This document shows positions 26,301-40,759 of a stretch of 64,000 nucleotides of DNA, one piece after another. Position numbers and translations under genes: made by a program. The stretch is taken from NCBI RefSeq assembly GCF_015706575.1, contig NW_024037063.1:174923-238922 (forward strand), given 5' to 3'. The first letter of the stretch is position 1; every line of letters begins with the position of its first letter. Below the pieces are notes generated by a model. That model had not been told where the DNA came from. It searched no databases and worked only from the letters and a program-made list of their open reading frames with translations. This DNA is from Patiria miniata. Its lineage: Eukaryota; Echinodermata; Asteroidea; Valvatida; Asterinidae.

Positions 26301-28999
26301 AGTTTGTTTCTGTGCGTAAATTGCCATAGAGTAGGCTGTCAGCGGCTTCGCTCCGTGGTGTGTTTACATGCTATATCTCGTTTTGGCGGTATCTTGTTAT
26401 GAAAAATTTCTGATTTTTTTGACATGTATCGAGAGCTAGTTAGTCTGGCAACAACGTCCAACAAGTTTGAAGTCCGTAGACCCAATACTCGTGGAGAAAA
26501 TGTGACATAAGCAAGAATATTATGCCCGAGTTTGTTTCTGTGCGTAAATTGCCATAGAGTAGGCTGTCAGCGGGCTTCGCTCCGTGGTGTGTTTATATGC
26601 TATATCTCGTATCGGCGGTATCTTGTTATGAAAATTTCTGATTTTTTGACATGTATCGAGAGCTAGTTAGTCTGGCAACAACGTCCAACAAGTTTGAAGT
26701 CCGTAGACCCAATACTCGTGGAGAAAATGTGACATAAGCAAGAATATTATGCCCGAGTTTGTTTCTGTGCGTAAATTGCCATAGAGTAGGCTGTCAGCGG
26801 GCTTCGCTCCGTGGTGTGTTTACATGCTATATCTCGTTTTGGCGGTATTTGTTATGAAAAATTTCTGATTTTTTTGACATGTATCGAGAGCTAGTTAGTC
26901 TGGCAACAACGTCCAACAAGTTTGAAGTCCGTAGACCCAATACTCGTGGAGAAAATGTGACATAAGCAAGAATATTATGCCCGAGTTTGTTTCTGTGCGT
27001 AAATTGCCATAGAGTAGGCTGTCAGCGGGCTTCGCTCCGTGGTGTGTTTATATGCTATATCTCGTAATCGGCGGTATCTTGTTATAAAAAATTCTGATTT
27101 TTTTTGACATGTATCGAGAGCTAGTTAGTCTGGCAACAACGTCCAACAAGTTTGAAGTCCGTAGACCCAATACTCGTGGAGAAAATGTGACATAAGCAAG
27201 AATATTATGCCCGAGTTTGTTTCTGTGCGTAAATTGCCATAGAGTAGGCTGTCAGCGGGCTTCGCTCCGTGGTGTGTTTATATGCTATATCTCGTATTGG
27301 CGGTATCTTGTTATGAAAAATTTCTGATTTTTTTGACATGTATCGAGAGCTAGTTAGTCTGGCAACAACGTCCAACAAGTTTGAAGTCCGTAGACCCAAT
27401 ACTCGTGGAGAAAATGTGACATAAGCAAGAATATTATGCCCGAGTTTGTTTCTGTGCGTAAATTGCCATAGAGTAGGCTGTCAGCGGCTTCGCTCCGTGG
27501 TGTGTTTACATGCTATATCTCGTTTTGGCGGTATCTTGTTATGAAAATTCTTTGATTTTTTGACATGTATCGAGAGCTAGTTAGTCTGGCAACAACGTCC
27601 AACAAGTTTGAAGTCCGTAGACCCAATACTCGTGGAGAAAATGTGACATAAGCAAGAATATTATGCCCGAGTTTGTTTCTGTGCGTAAATTGCCATAGAG
27701 TAGGCTGTCAGCGGCGCTTCGCTCCGTGGTGTGTTTATATGCTATATCTCGTATCGGCGGTATCTTGTTATGAAAAATTCTGATTTTTTTGACATGTATC
27801 GAGAGCTAGTTAGTCTGGCAACAACGTCCAACAAGTTTGAAGTCCGTAGACCCAATACTCGTGGAGAAAATGTGACATAAGCAAGAATATTATGCCCGAG
27901 TTTGTTTCTGTGCGTAAATTGCCATAGAGTAGGCTGTCAGCGGGCTTCGCTCCGTGGTGTGTTTATATGCTATATCTCAAATCGGCGGTATCTTGTTATG
28001 AAAAATTCTGATTTTTTTGACATGTATCGAGAGCTAGTTAGTCTGGCAACAACGTCCAACAAGTTTGAAGTCCGTAGACCCAATACTCGTGGAGAAAATG
28101 TGACATAAGCAAGAATATTATGCCCGAGTTTGTTTCTGTGCGTAAATTGCCATAGAGTAGGCTGTCAGCGGGCTTCGCTCCGTGGTGTGTTTATATGCTA
28201 TATCTCGTATCGGCGGTATCTTGTTATGAAAAATTTCTGATTTTTTGACATGTATCGAGAGCTAGTTAGTCTGGCAACAACGTCCAACAAGTTTGAAGTC
28301 CGTAGACCCAATACTCGTGGAGAAAATGTGACATAAGCAAGAATATTATGCCCGAGTTTGTTTCTGTGCGTAAATTGCCATAGAGTAGGCTGTCAGCGGT
28401 TCGCTCCGTGGTGTGTTTATATGCTATATCTCGTATCGGCGGTATCTTGTTATGAAAAATTTCTGATTTTTTTGACATGTATCGAGAGCTAGTTAGTCTG
28501 GCAACAACGTCCAACAAGTTTGAAGTCCGTAGACCCAATACTCGTGGAGAAAATGTGACATAAGCAAGAATATTATGCCCGAGTTTGTTTCTGTGCGTAA
28601 ATTGCCATAGAGTAGGCTGTCAGCGGGCTTCGCTCCGTGGTGTGTTTACATGCTATATCTCGTATTGGCGGTATCTTGTTATGAAAATTTCTGATTTTTT
28701 TGACATGTATCGAGAGCTAGTTAGTCTGGCAACAACGTCCAACAAGTTTGAAGTCCGTAGACCCAATACTCGTGGAGAAAATGTGACATAAGCAAGAATA
28801 TTTGCCCGAGTTTGTTTCTGTGCGTAAATTGCCATAGAGTAGGCTGTCAGCGGGCTTCGCTCCGTGGTGTGTTTATATGCTATATCTCAAATCGGCGGTA
28901 TCTTGTTATGAAAAATTTCTGATTTTTTTGACATGTATCGAGAGCTAGTTAGTCTGGCAACAACGTCCAACAAGTTTGAAGTCCGTAGACCCAATACTC

Positions 29000-31050
29000 G
29001 TGGAGAAAATGTGACATAAGCAAGAATATTTTGCCCGAGTTTGTTTCTGTGCGTAAATTGCCATAGAGTAGGCTGTCAGCGGGCTTCGCTCCGTGGTGTG
29101 TTTACATGCTATATCTCGTTTTGGCGGTATCTTGTTATGAAAATTTCTGATTTTTTTGACATGTATCGAGAGCTAGTTAGTCTGGCAACAACGTCCAACA
29201 AGTTTGAAGTCGTAGAGACCCAATACTCGTGGAGAAAATGTGACATAAGCAAGAATATTATGCCCGAGTTTGTTTCTGTGCGTAAATTGCCATAGAGTAG
29301 GCTGTCAGCGGGCTTCGCTCCGTGGTGTGTTTATATGCTATATCTCAATCGGCGGTATCTTGTTATGAAAAAATTCTGATTTTTTTGACATGTATCGAGA
29401 GCTAGTTAGTCTGGCAACAACGTCCAACAAGTTTGAAGTCCGTAGACCCAATACTCGTGGAGAAAATGTGACATAAGCAAGAATATTATGCCCGAGTTTG
29501 TTTCTGTGCGTAAATTGCCATAGAGTAGGCTGTCAGCGGGCTTCGCTCCGTGGTGTGTTTACATGCTATATCTCGTTTTGGCGGTATCTTGTTATGAAAA
29601 ATTTCTGATTTTTTTGACATGTATCGAGAGCTAGTTAGTCTGGCAACAACGTCCAACAAGTTTGAAGTCCGTAGACCCAATACTCGTGGAGAAAATGTGA
29701 CATAAGCAAGAATATTTTGCCCGAGTTTGTTTCTGTGCGTAAATTGCCATAGAGTAGGCTGTCAGCGGGCTTCGCTCCGTGGTGTGTTTATATGCTATAT
29801 CTCAATCGGCGGTATCTTGTTATAAAAAATTCTGATTTTTTTGACATGTATCGAGAGCTAGTTAGTCTGGCAACAACGTCCAACAAGTTTGAAGTCCGTA
29901 GACCCAATACTCGTGGAGAAAATGTGACATAAGCAAGAATATTATGCCCGAGTTTGTTTCTGTGCGTAAATTGCCATAGAGTAGGCTGTCAGCGGGCTTC
30001 GCTCCGTGGTGTGTTTACATGCTATATCTCGTTTTGGCGGTATCTTGTTATGAAATTTCTGATTTTTTTGACATGTATCGAGAGCTAGTTAGTCTGGCAA
30101 CAACGTCCAACAAGTTTGAAGTCCGTAGACCCAATACTCGTGGAGAAAATGTGACATAAGCAAGAATATTATGCCCGAGTTTGTTTCTGTGCGTAAATTG
30201 CCATAGAGTAGGCTGTCAGCGGCTTCGCTCCGTGGTGTGTTTATATGCTATATCTCAAATCGGCGGTATCTTGTTATGAAAAATTTATTTTTTTTGACAT
30301 GTATCGAGAGCTAGTTAGTCTGGCAACAACGTCCAACAAGTTTGAAGTCCGTAGACCCAATACTCGTGGAGAAAATGTGACATAAGCAAGAATATTATGC
30401 CCGAGTTTGTTTCTGTGCGTAAATTGCCATAGAGTAGGCTGTCAGCGGGCTTCGCTCCGTGGTGTGTTTATATGCTATATCTCGTTTTGGCGGTATCTTG
30501 TTATGAAAAATTTCTTTTTTTTGACATGTATCGAGAGCTAGTTAGTCTGGCAACAACGTCCAACAAGTTTGAAGTCCGTAGACCCAATACTCGTGGAGAA
30601 AATGTGACATAAGCAAGAATATTATGCCCGAGTTTGTTTCTGTGCGTAAATTGCCATAGAGTAGGCTGTCAGCGGGCTTCGCTCCGTGGTGTGTTTATAT
30701 GCTATATCTCATCGGCGGTATCTTGTTATGAAAAATTCTGATTTTTTTGACATGTATCGAGAGCTAGTTAGTCTGGCAACAACGTCCAACAAGTTTGAAG
30801 TCCGTAGACCCAATACTCGTGGAGAAAATGTGACATAAGCAAGAATATTATGCCCGAGTTTGTTTCTGTGCGTAAATTGCCATAGAGTAGGCTGTCAGCG
30901 GGCTTCGCTCCGTGGTGTGTTTACATGCTATATCTCGTTTTGGCGGTATCTTGTTATGAAAAATTTCTGATTTTTTTGACATGTATCGAGAGCTAGTTAG
31001 TCTGGCAACAACGTCCAACAAGTTTGAAGTCCGTAGACCCAATACTCGTG
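29000..31050. repeat. Dimeric alternation of two monomer types (~457 bp period)
   Basis: Linkers at about 29,117, 29,572, 30,029, 30,482 and 30,937 are gttttgg. Those between them, at about 29,345, 29,802, 30,255 and 30,710, are of the aatcgg class. Nine consecutive units therefore alternate without exception, and the 'taYatg' site follows (C with gttttgg, T with aatcgg) except in the unit near 30,471. This is the clearest higher-order pattern in the window. It does not extend far: units to the right are mostly gttttgg, gtttgg or gttcgg. Confidence 0.65.
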
Positions 31051-34000
31051 GAGAAAATGTGACATAAGCAAGAATATTATGCCCGAGTTTGTTTCTGTGC
31101 GTAAATTGCCATAGAGTAGGCTGTCAGCGGGCTTCGCTCCGTGGTGTGTTTATATGCTATATCTCGTTTTGGCGGTATCTTGTTATGAAAAATTCTGATT
31201 TTTTTGACATGTATCGAGAGCTAGTTAGTCTGGCAACAACGTCCAACAAGTTTGAAGTCCGTAGACCCAATACTCGTGGAGAAAATGTGACATAAGCAAG
31301 AATATTATGCCCGAGTTTGTTTCTGTGCGTAAATTGCCATAGAGTAGGCTGTCAGCGGCTTCGCTCCGTGTGTGTTTTTATGCTATATCTCGTTCGGCGG
31401 TATCTTGTTATGAAAAATTTCTGATTTTTTTGACATGTATCGAGAGCTAGTTAGTCTGGCAACAACGTCCAACAAGTTTGAAGTCCGTAGACCCAATACT
31501 CGTGGAGAAAATGTGACATAAGCAAGAATATTTGCCCGAGTTTGTTTCTGTGCGTAAATTGCCATAGAGTAGGCTGTCAGCGGGCTTCGCTCCGTGGTGT
31601 GTTTACATGCTATATCTCGTTTTGGCGGTATCTTGTTATAAAAATTTCTGATTTTTTTGACATGTATCGAGAGCTAGTTAGTCTGGCAACAACGTCCCAC
31701 AAGTTTGAAGTCCGTAGACCCAATACTCGTGGAGAAAATGTGACATAAGCAAGAATATTATGCCCGAGTTTGTTTCTGTGCGTAAATTGCCATAGAGTAG
31801 GCTGTCAGCGGGCTTCGCTCCGTGGTGTGTTTTTACATGCTATATCTCGTTCGGCGGTATCTTGTTATGAAAAATTTCTGATTTTTTTGACATGTATCGA
31901 GAGCTAGTTAGTCTGGCAACAACGTCCAACAAGTTTGAAGTCCGTAGACCCAATACTCGTGGAGAAAATGTGACATAAGCAAGAATATTATGCCCGAGTT
32001 TGTTTCTGTGCGTAAATTGCCATAGAGTAGGCTGTCAGCGGGCTTCGCTCCGTGGTGTGTTTACATGCTATATCTCGTTTGGCGGTATCTTGTTATGAAA
32101 AATTTCTGATTTTTTTGACATGTATCGAGAGCTAGTTAGTCTGGCAACAACGTCCAACAAGTTTGAAGTCCGTAGACCCAATACTCGTGGAGAAAATGTG
32201 ACATAAGCAAGAATATTATGCCCGAGTTTGTTTCTGTGCGTAAATTGCCATAGAGTAGGCTGTCAGCGGGCTTCGCTCCGTGGTGTGTTTATATGCTATA
32301 TCTCGTTTTGGCGGTATCTTGTTATGAAAAAATTCTGATTTTTTTGACATGTATCGAGAGCTAGTTAGTCTGGCAACAACGTCCAACAAGTTTGAAGTCC
32401 GTAGACCCAATACTCGTGGAGAAAATGTGACATAAGCAAGAATATTATGCCCGAGTTTGTTTCTGTGCGTAAATTGCCATAGAGTAGGCTGTCAGCGGGC
32501 TTCGCTCCGTGGTGTGTTTTATGCTATATCTCGTTTTGGCGGTATCTTGTTATGAAAAATTTCTGATTTTTTTGACATGTATCGAGAGCTAGTTAGTCTG
32601 GCAACAACGTCCAACAAGTTTGAAGTCCGTAGACCCAATACTCGTGGAGAAAATGTGACATAAGCAAGAATATTATGCCCGAGTTTGTTTCTGTGCGTAA
32701 ATTGCCATAGAGTAGGCTGTCAGCGGCTTCGCTCCGTGGTGTGTTTACATGCTATATCTCGTTTTGGCGGTATCTTGTTATGAAAAATTTCTGATTTTTT
32801 TGACATGTATCGAGAGCTAGTTAGTCTGGCAACAACGTCCAACAAGTTTGAAGTCCGTAGACCCAATACTCGTGGAGAAAATGTGACATAAGCAAGAATA
32901 TTATGCCCGAGTTTGTTTCTGTGCGTAAATTGCCATAGAGTAGGCTGTCAGCGGGCTTCGCTCCGTGGTGTGTTTACATGCTATATCTCGTTTGGCGGTA
33001 TCTTGTTATGAAAAATTCTGATTTTTTGACATGTACTCGAGAGCTAGTTAGTCTGGCAACAACGTCCCAACAAGTTTGAAGTCCGTAGACCCAATACTCG
33101 TGGAGAAAATGTGACATAAGCAAGAATATTATGCCCGAGTTTGTTTCTGTGCGTAAATTGCCATAGAGTAGGCTGTCAGCGGGCTTCGCTCCGTGGTGTG
33201 TTTACATGCTATATCTCGTTTTGGCGGTATCTTGTTATGAAAAATTTCTGATTTTTTTGACATGTATCGAGAGCTAGTTAGTCTGGCAACAACGTCCAAC
33301 AAGTTTGAAGTCCGTAGACCCAATACTCGTGGAGAAAATGTGACATAAGCAAGAATATTATGCCCGAGTTTGTTTCTGTGCGTAAATTGCCATAGAGTAG
33401 GCTGTCAGCGGGCTTCGCTCCGTGGTGTGTTTACATGCTATATCTCGTATCGGCGGTATCTTTTATGAAAAATTTCTGATTTTTGACATGTATCGAGAGC
33501 TAGTTAGTCTGGCAACAACGTCCAACAAGTTTGAAGTCCGTAGACCCAATACTCGTGGAGAAAATGTGACATAAGCAAGAATATTATGCCCGAGTTTGTT
33601 TCTGTGCGTAAATTGCCATAGAGTAGGCTGTCAGCGGGCTTCGCTCCGTGGTGTGTTTACATGCTATATCTCGTTTTGGCGGTATCTTGTTATGAAAATT
33701 TCTGATTTTTTTGACATGTATCGAGAGCTAGTTAGTCTGGCAACAACGTCCAACAAGTTTGAAGTCCGTAGACCCAATACTCGTGGAGAAAATGTGACAT
33801 AAGCAAGAATATTATGCCCGAGTTTGTTTCTGTGCGTAAATTGCCATAGAGTAGGCTGTCAGCCGGCTTCGCTCCGTGGTGTGTTTACATGCTATATCTC
33901 GTTTTGGCGGTATCTTGTTATGAAAAATTTCTGATTTTTTTGACATGTATCGAGAGCTAGTTAGTCTGGCAACAACGTCCAACAAGTTTGAAGTCCGTAG

Positions 34001-34725
34001 ACCCAATACTCGTGGAGAAAATGTGACATAAGCAAGAATATTATGCCCGAGTTTGTTTCTGTGCGTAAATTGCCATAGAGTAGGCTGTCAGCGGGCTTCG
34101 CTCCGTGGTGTGTTTACATGCTATATCTCGTTTCGGCGGTATCTTGTTATGAAAAAATTCTGATTTTTTTGACATGTATCGAGAGCTAGTTAGTCTGGCA
34201 ACAACGTCCAACAAGTTTGAAGTCCGTAGACCCAATACTCGTGGAGAAAATGTGACATAAGCAAGAATATTATGCCCGAGTTTGTTTCTGTGCGTAAATT
34301 GCCATAGAGTAGGCTGTCAGCGGGCTTCGCTCCGTGGTGTGTTTACATGCTATATCTCGTATTGGCGGTATCTTGTTATGAAAAATTTCTGATTTTTTTG
34401 ACATGTATCGAGAGCTAGTTAGTCTGGCAACAACGTCCAACAAGTTTGAAGTCCGTAGACCCAATACTCGTGGAGAAAATGTGACATAAGCAAGAATATT
34501 ATGCCCGAGTTTGTTTCTGTGCGTAAATTGCCATAGAGTAGGCTGTCAGCGGCTTCGCTCCGTGGTGTGTTTATATGCTATATCTCGTTTTGGCGGTATC
34601 TTGTTATAAAAAATTCTGATTTTTTTGACATGTATCGAGAGCTAGTTAGTCTGGCAACAACGTCCAACAAGTTTGAAGTCCGTAGACCCAATACTCGTGG
34701 AGAAAATGTGACATAAGCAAGAATA

Positions 34726-36420
34726 TTATGCCCGAGTTTGTTTCTGTGCGTAAATTGCCATAGAGTAGGCTGTCAGCGGGCTTCGCTCCGTGGTGTGTTT
34801 ACATGCTATATCTCGTATTGGCGGTATCTTGTTATGAAAAATTTCTGATTTTTTTGACATGTATCGAGAGCTAGTTAGTCTGGCAACAACGTCCAACAAG
34901 TTTGAAGTCCGTAGACCCAATACTCGTGGAGAAAATGTGACATAAGCAAGAATATTATGCCCGAGTTTGTTTCTGTGCGTAAATTGCCATAGAGTAGGCT
35001 GTCAGCGGCTTCGCTCCGTGGTGTGTTTACATGCTATATCTCGTATCGGCGGTATCTTGTTATGAAAAATTTCTGATTTTTTTGACATGTATCGAGAGCT
35101 AGTTAGTCTGGCAACAACGTCCAACAAGTTTGAAGTCCGTAGACCCAATACTCGTGGAGAAAATGTGACATAAGCAAGAATATTATGCCCGAGTTTGTTT
35201 CTGTGCGTAAATTGCCATAGAGTAGGCTGTCAGCGGGCTTCGCTCCGTGGTGTGTTTACATGCTATATCTCGTATTGGCGGTATCTTGTTATGAAAAATT
35301 TCTGATTTTTTTGACATGTATCGAGAGCTAGTTAGTCTGGCAACAACGTCCAACAAGTTTGAAGTCCGTAGACCCAATACTCGTGGAGAAAATGTGACAT
35401 AAGCAAGAATATTATGCCCGAGTTTGTTTCTGTGCGTAAATTGCCATAGAGTAGGCTGTCAGCGGGCTTCGCTCCGTGGTGTGTTTACATGCTATATCTC
35501 GTATTGGCGGTATCTTGTTATGAAAAATTTCTGATTTTTTTGACATGTATCGAGAGCTAGTTAGTCTGGCAACAACGTCCAACAAGTTTGAAGTCCGTAG
35601 ACCCAATACTCGTGGAGAAAATGTGACATAAGCAAGAATATTATGCCCGAGTTTGTTTCTGTGCGTAAATTGCCATAGAGTAGGCTGTCAGCGGGCTTCG
35701 CTCCGTGGTGTGTTTACATGCTATATCTCGTATGGCGGTATCTTGTTATGAAAAATTCTGATTTTTTTGACATGTATCGAGAGCTAGTTAGTCTGGCAAC
35801 AACGTCCAACAAGTTTGAAGTCCGTAGACCCAATACTCGTGGAGAAAATGTGACATAAGCAAGAATATTATGCCCGAGTTTGTTTCTGTGCGTAAATTGC
35901 CATAGAGTAGGCTGTCAGCGGGCTTCGCTCCGTGGTGTGTTTACATGCTATATCTCGTATTGGCGGTATCTTGTTATGAAAAATTTCTGATTTTTTTGAC
36001 ATGTATCGAGAGCTAGTTAGTCTGGCAACAACGTCCAACAAGTTTGAAGTCCGTAGACCCAATACTCGTGGAGAAAATGTGACATAAGCAAGAATATTAT
36101 GCCCGAGTTTGTTTCTGTGCGTAAATTGCCATAGAGTAGGCTGTCAGCGGCTTCGCTCCGTGGTGTGTTTACATGCTATATCTCGTATTGGCGGTATCTT
36201 GTTATGAAAAATTTCTGATTTTTTTGACATGTATCGAGAGCTAGTTAGTCTGGCAACAACGTCCAACAAGTTTGAAGTCCGTAGACCCAATACTCGTGGA
36301 GAAATGTGACATAAGCAAGAATATTATGCCCGAGTTTGTTTCTGTGCGTAAATTGCCATAGAGTAGGCTGTCAGCGGGCTTCGCTCCGTGGTGTGTTTAC
36401 ATGCTATATCTCGTATCGGC
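34726..36420. repeat. Locally homogenised run of 'tacatg' / 'gtat' monomers
   Basis: Eight consecutive units (linkers near 34,815 to 36,413) all carry C at the 'taYatg' site and all have a gtat-type linker: five gtattgg, two gtatcgg, one gtatgg. In the left domain gtattgg is scarce and occurs with T as well as C. A run of near-identical neighbours at the point where the array changes composition looks like a recent local amplification that founded or bounds the right domain. Confidence 0.6.
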
Positions 36421-39400
36421 GGTATCTTGTTATGAAAAATTTCTGATTTTTTGACATGTATCGAGAGCTAGTTAGTCTGGCAACAACGTCCAACAAGTTT
36501 GAAGTCCGTAGACCCAATACTCGTGGAGAAAATGTGACATAAGCAAGAATATTATGCCCGAGTTTGTTTCTGTGCGTAAATTGCCATAGAGTAGGCTGTC
36601 AGCGGGCTTCGCTCCGTGGTGTGTTTACATGCTATATCTCGTTTGGCGGTATCTTGTTATGAAAATTTCTGATTTTTTTGACATGTATCGAGAGCTAGTT
36701 AGTCTGGCAACAACGTCCAACAAGTTTGAAGTCCGTAGACCCAATACTCGTGGAGAAAATGTGACATAAGCAAGAATATTATGCCCGAGTTTGTTTCTGT
36801 GCGTAAATTGCCATAGAGTAGGCTGTCAGCGGCTTCGCTCCGTGGTGTGTTTATATGCTATATCTCGTATCGGCGGTATCTTGTTATGAAAAATTTCTGA
36901 TTTTTTTGACATGTATCGAGAGCTAGTTAGTCTGGCAACAACGTCCAACAAGTTTGAAGTCCGTAGACCCAATACTCGTGGAGAAAATGTGACATAAGCA
37001 AGAATATTATGCCCGAGTTTGTTTCTGTGCGTAAATTGCCATAGAGTAGGCTGTCAGCGGGCTTCGCTCCGTGGTGTGTTTACATGCTATATCTCGTTTG
37101 GGCGGTATCTTGTTATGAAAAATTTCTGATTTTTTTGACATGTATCGAGAGCTAGTTAGTCTGGCAACAACGTCCAACAAGTTTGAAGTCCGTAGACCCA
37201 ATACTCGTGGAGAAAATGTGACATAAGCAAGAATATTATGCCCGAGTTTGTTTCTGTGCGTAAATTGCCATAGAGTAGGCTGTCAGCGGGCTTCGCTCCG
37301 TGGTGTGTTTTATATGCTATATCTCAAATCGGCGGTATCTTTTATGAAAAATTTCTGATTTTTTTGACATGTATCGAGAGCTAGTTAGTCTGGCAACAAC
37401 GTCCAACAAGTTTGAAGTCCGTAGACCCAATACTCGTGGAGAAAATGTGACATAAGCAAGAATATTATGCCCGAGTTTGTTTCTGTGCGTAAATTGCCAT
37501 AGAGTAGGCTGTCAGCGGGCTTCGCTCCGTGGTGTGTTTATATGCTATATCTCGTATCGGCGGTATCTTGTTATGAAAAATTTCTGATTTTTTTGACATG
37601 TATCGAGAGCTAGTTAGTCTGGCAACAACGTCCAACAAGTTTGAAGTCCGTAGACCCAATACTCGTGGAGAAAATGTGACATAAGCAAGAATATTATGCC
37701 CGAGTTTGTTTCTGTGCGTAAATTGCCATAGAGTAGGCTGTCAGCGGGCTTCGCTCCGTGGTGTGTTTATATGCTATATCTCTCGTTTCGGCGGTATCTT
37801 GTTATGAAAAATTTCTGATTTTTTTGACATGTATCGAGAGCTAGTTAGTCTGGCAACAACGTCCAACAAGTTTGAAGTCCGTAGACCCAATACTCGTGGA
37901 GAAAATGTGACATAAGCAAGAATATTATGCCCGAGTTTGTTTCTGTGCGTAAATTGCCATAGAGTAGGCTGTCAGCGGGCTTCGCTCCGTGGTGTGTTTA
38001 TATGCTATATCTCGTATCGGCGGTATCTTGTTATGAAAATTTCTGATTTTTTTGACATGTATCGAGAGCTAGTTAGTCTGGCAACAACGTCCAACAAGTT
38101 TGAAGTCCGTAGACCCAATACTCGTGGAGAAAATGTGACATAAGCAAGAATATTATGCCCGAGTTTGTTTCTGTGCGTAAATTGCCATAGAGTAGGCTGT
38201 CAGCGGGCTTCGCTCCGTGGTGTGTTTACATGCTATATCTCGTATTGGCGGTATCTTGTTATGAAAAATTTCTGATTTTTTTGACATGTATCGAGAGCTA
38301 GTTAGTCTGGCAACAACGTCCAACAAGTTTGAAGTCCGTAGACCCAATACTCGTGGAGAAAATGTGACATAAGCAAGAATATTTTGCCCGAGTTTGTTTC
38401 TGTGCGTAAATTGCCATAGAGTAGGCTGTCAGCGGGCTTCGCTCCGTGGTGTGTTTATATGCTATATCTCGTATCGGCGGTATCTTGTTATGAAAAATTT
38501 CTGATTTTTTTGACATGTATCGAGAGCTAGTTAGTCTGGCAACAACGTCCAACAAGTTTGAAGTCCGTAGACCCAATACTCGTGGAGAAAAATGTGACAT
38601 AAGCAAGAATATTATGCCCGAGTTTGTTTCTGTGCGTAAATTGCCATAGAGTAGGCTGTCAGCGGGCTTCGCTCCGTGGTGTGTTTACATGCTATATCTC
38701 GTATTCGCGGTATCTTGTTATGAAAAATTTCTGATTTTTTTGACATGTATCGAGAGCTAGTTAGTCTGGCAACAACGTCCAACAAGTTTGAAGTCCGTAG
38801 ACCCAATACTCGTGGAGAAAATGTGACATAAGCAAGAATATTATGCCCGAGTTTGTTTCTGTGCGTAAATTGCCATAGAGTAGGCTGTCAGCGGGCTTCG
38901 CTCCGTGGTGTGTTTATATTGCTATATCTCAATCGGCGGTATCTTGTTATGAAAAATTTCTGATTTTTTTGACATGTATCGAGAGCTAGTTAGTCTGGCA
39001 ACAACGTCCAACAAGTTTGAAGTCCGTAGACCCAATACTCGTGGAGAAAATGTGACATAAGCAAGAATATTATGCCCGAGTTTGTTTCTGTGCGTAAATT
39101 GCCATAGAGTAGGCTGTCAGCGGGCTTCGCTCCGTGGTGTGTTTATATGCTATATCTCAAATCGGCGGTATCTTGTTATGAAAATTTCTGATTTTTTTTG
39201 ACATGTATCGAGAGCTAGTTAGTCTGGCAACACGTCCAACAAGTTTGAAGTCCGTAGACCCAATACTCGTGGAGAAAATGTGACATAAGCAAGAATATTT
39301 TGCCCGAGTTTGTTTCTGTGCGTAAATTGCCATAGAGTAGGCTGTCAGCGGGCTTCGCTCCGTGGTGTGTTTACATGCTATATCTCGTATTGGCGGTATC

Positions 39401-40541
39401 TTGTTATGAAAAATTTCTGATTTTTTTGACATGTATCGAGAGCTAGTTAGTCTGGCAACAACGTCCAACAAGTTTGAAGTCCGTAGACCCAATACTCGTG
39501 GAGAAAATGTGACATAAGCAAGAATATTATGCCCGAGTTTGTTTCTGTGCGTAAATTGCCATAGAGTAGGCTGTCAGCGGGCTTCGCTCCGTGGTGTGTT
39601 TACATGCTATATCTCGTATTGGCGGTATCTTGTTATGAAAAATTTCTGATTTTTTTGACATGTATCGAGAGCTAGTTAGTCTGGCAACAACGTCCAACAA
39701 GTTTGAAGTCCGTAGACCCAATACTCGTGGAGAAAATGTGACATAAGCAAGAATATTATGCCCGAGTTTGTTTCTGTGCGTAAATTGCCATAGAGTAGGC
39801 TGTCAGCGGGCTTCGCTCCGTGGTGTGTTTACATGCTATATCTCGTTTTGGCGGTATCTTGTTATGAAAAATTTCTGATTTTTTTGACATGTATCGAGAG
39901 CTAGTTAGTCTGGCAACAACGTCCAACAAGTTTGAAGTCCGTAGACCCCAAATACTCGTGGAGAAAATGTGACATAAGCAAGAATATTTTGCCCGAGTTT
40001 GTTTCTGTGCGTAAATTGCCATAGAGTAGGCTGTCAGCGGCTTCGCTCCGTGGTGTGTTTACATGCTATATCTCGTATCGGCGGTATCTTGTTATGAAAA
40101 TTTCTGATTTTTTTGACATGTATCGAGAGCTAGTTAGTCTGGCAACAACGTCCAACAAGTTTGAAGTCCGTAGACCCAATACTCGTGGAGAAAATGTGAC
40201 ATAAGCAAGAATATTATGCCCGAGTTTGTTTCTGTGCGTAAATTGCCATAGAGTAGGCTGTCAGCGGGCTTCGCTCCGTGGTGTGTTTACATGCTATATC
40301 TCGTATTGGCGGTATCTTGTTATGAAAAATTTCTGATTTTTTTGACATGTATCGAGAGCTAGTTAGTCTGGCAACAACGTCCAACAAGTTTGAAGTCCGT
40401 AGACCCAATACTCGTGGAGAAAATGTGACATAAGCAAGAATATTATGCCCGAGTTTGTTTCTGTGCGTAAATTGCCATAGAGTAGGCTGTCAGCGGGCTT
40501 CGCTCCGTGGTGTGTTTACATGCTATATCTCGTTTTGGCGG

Positions 40542-40759
40542 TATCTTGTTATGAAAAATTTCTGATTTTTTTGACATGTATCGAGAGCTAGTTAGTCTGG
40601 CAACAACGTCCAACAAGTTTGAAGTCCGTAGACCCAATACTCGTGGAGAAATATGTATATTATGCCCGAGTTTTGTTTCTGTGCGTAAATTGCCATAGAG
40701 TAGGCTGTCAGCGGGCTTCGCTCCGTGGTGTGTTTATATGCTATATCTCGTATCGGCGG
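40542..40759. repeat. Short monomer, 218 bp, with deletion at 'gacataagcaaga'
   Basis: After 'ctcgtggagaaa' the unit reads 'tatgtatattatgcccgag' (from about 40,650). About 12-13 bp spanning 'gacataagcaaga' are lost and a T is inserted. An extra T also lies in the following 'gagttttgtttctg'. Unique to this copy. Confidence 0.8.

Larger units (their letters stand above)
1..34300. repeat. Left array domain rich in 'gttttgg' and '(a)aatcgg' linkers
   Basis: A hand tally of the first ~87 units (to about 20 kb) gives roughly 28 with ctcaaatcgg/ctcaatcgg/ctcatcgg, 25 with gttttgg, and only about 16 with gtattgg or gtatcgg. The same balance continues to about 34 kb. Small indels are rare in the first ~20 kb. 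The right edge is a transition zone, placed where runs of gtattgg begin. Tallies are approximate. Confidence 0.75.
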
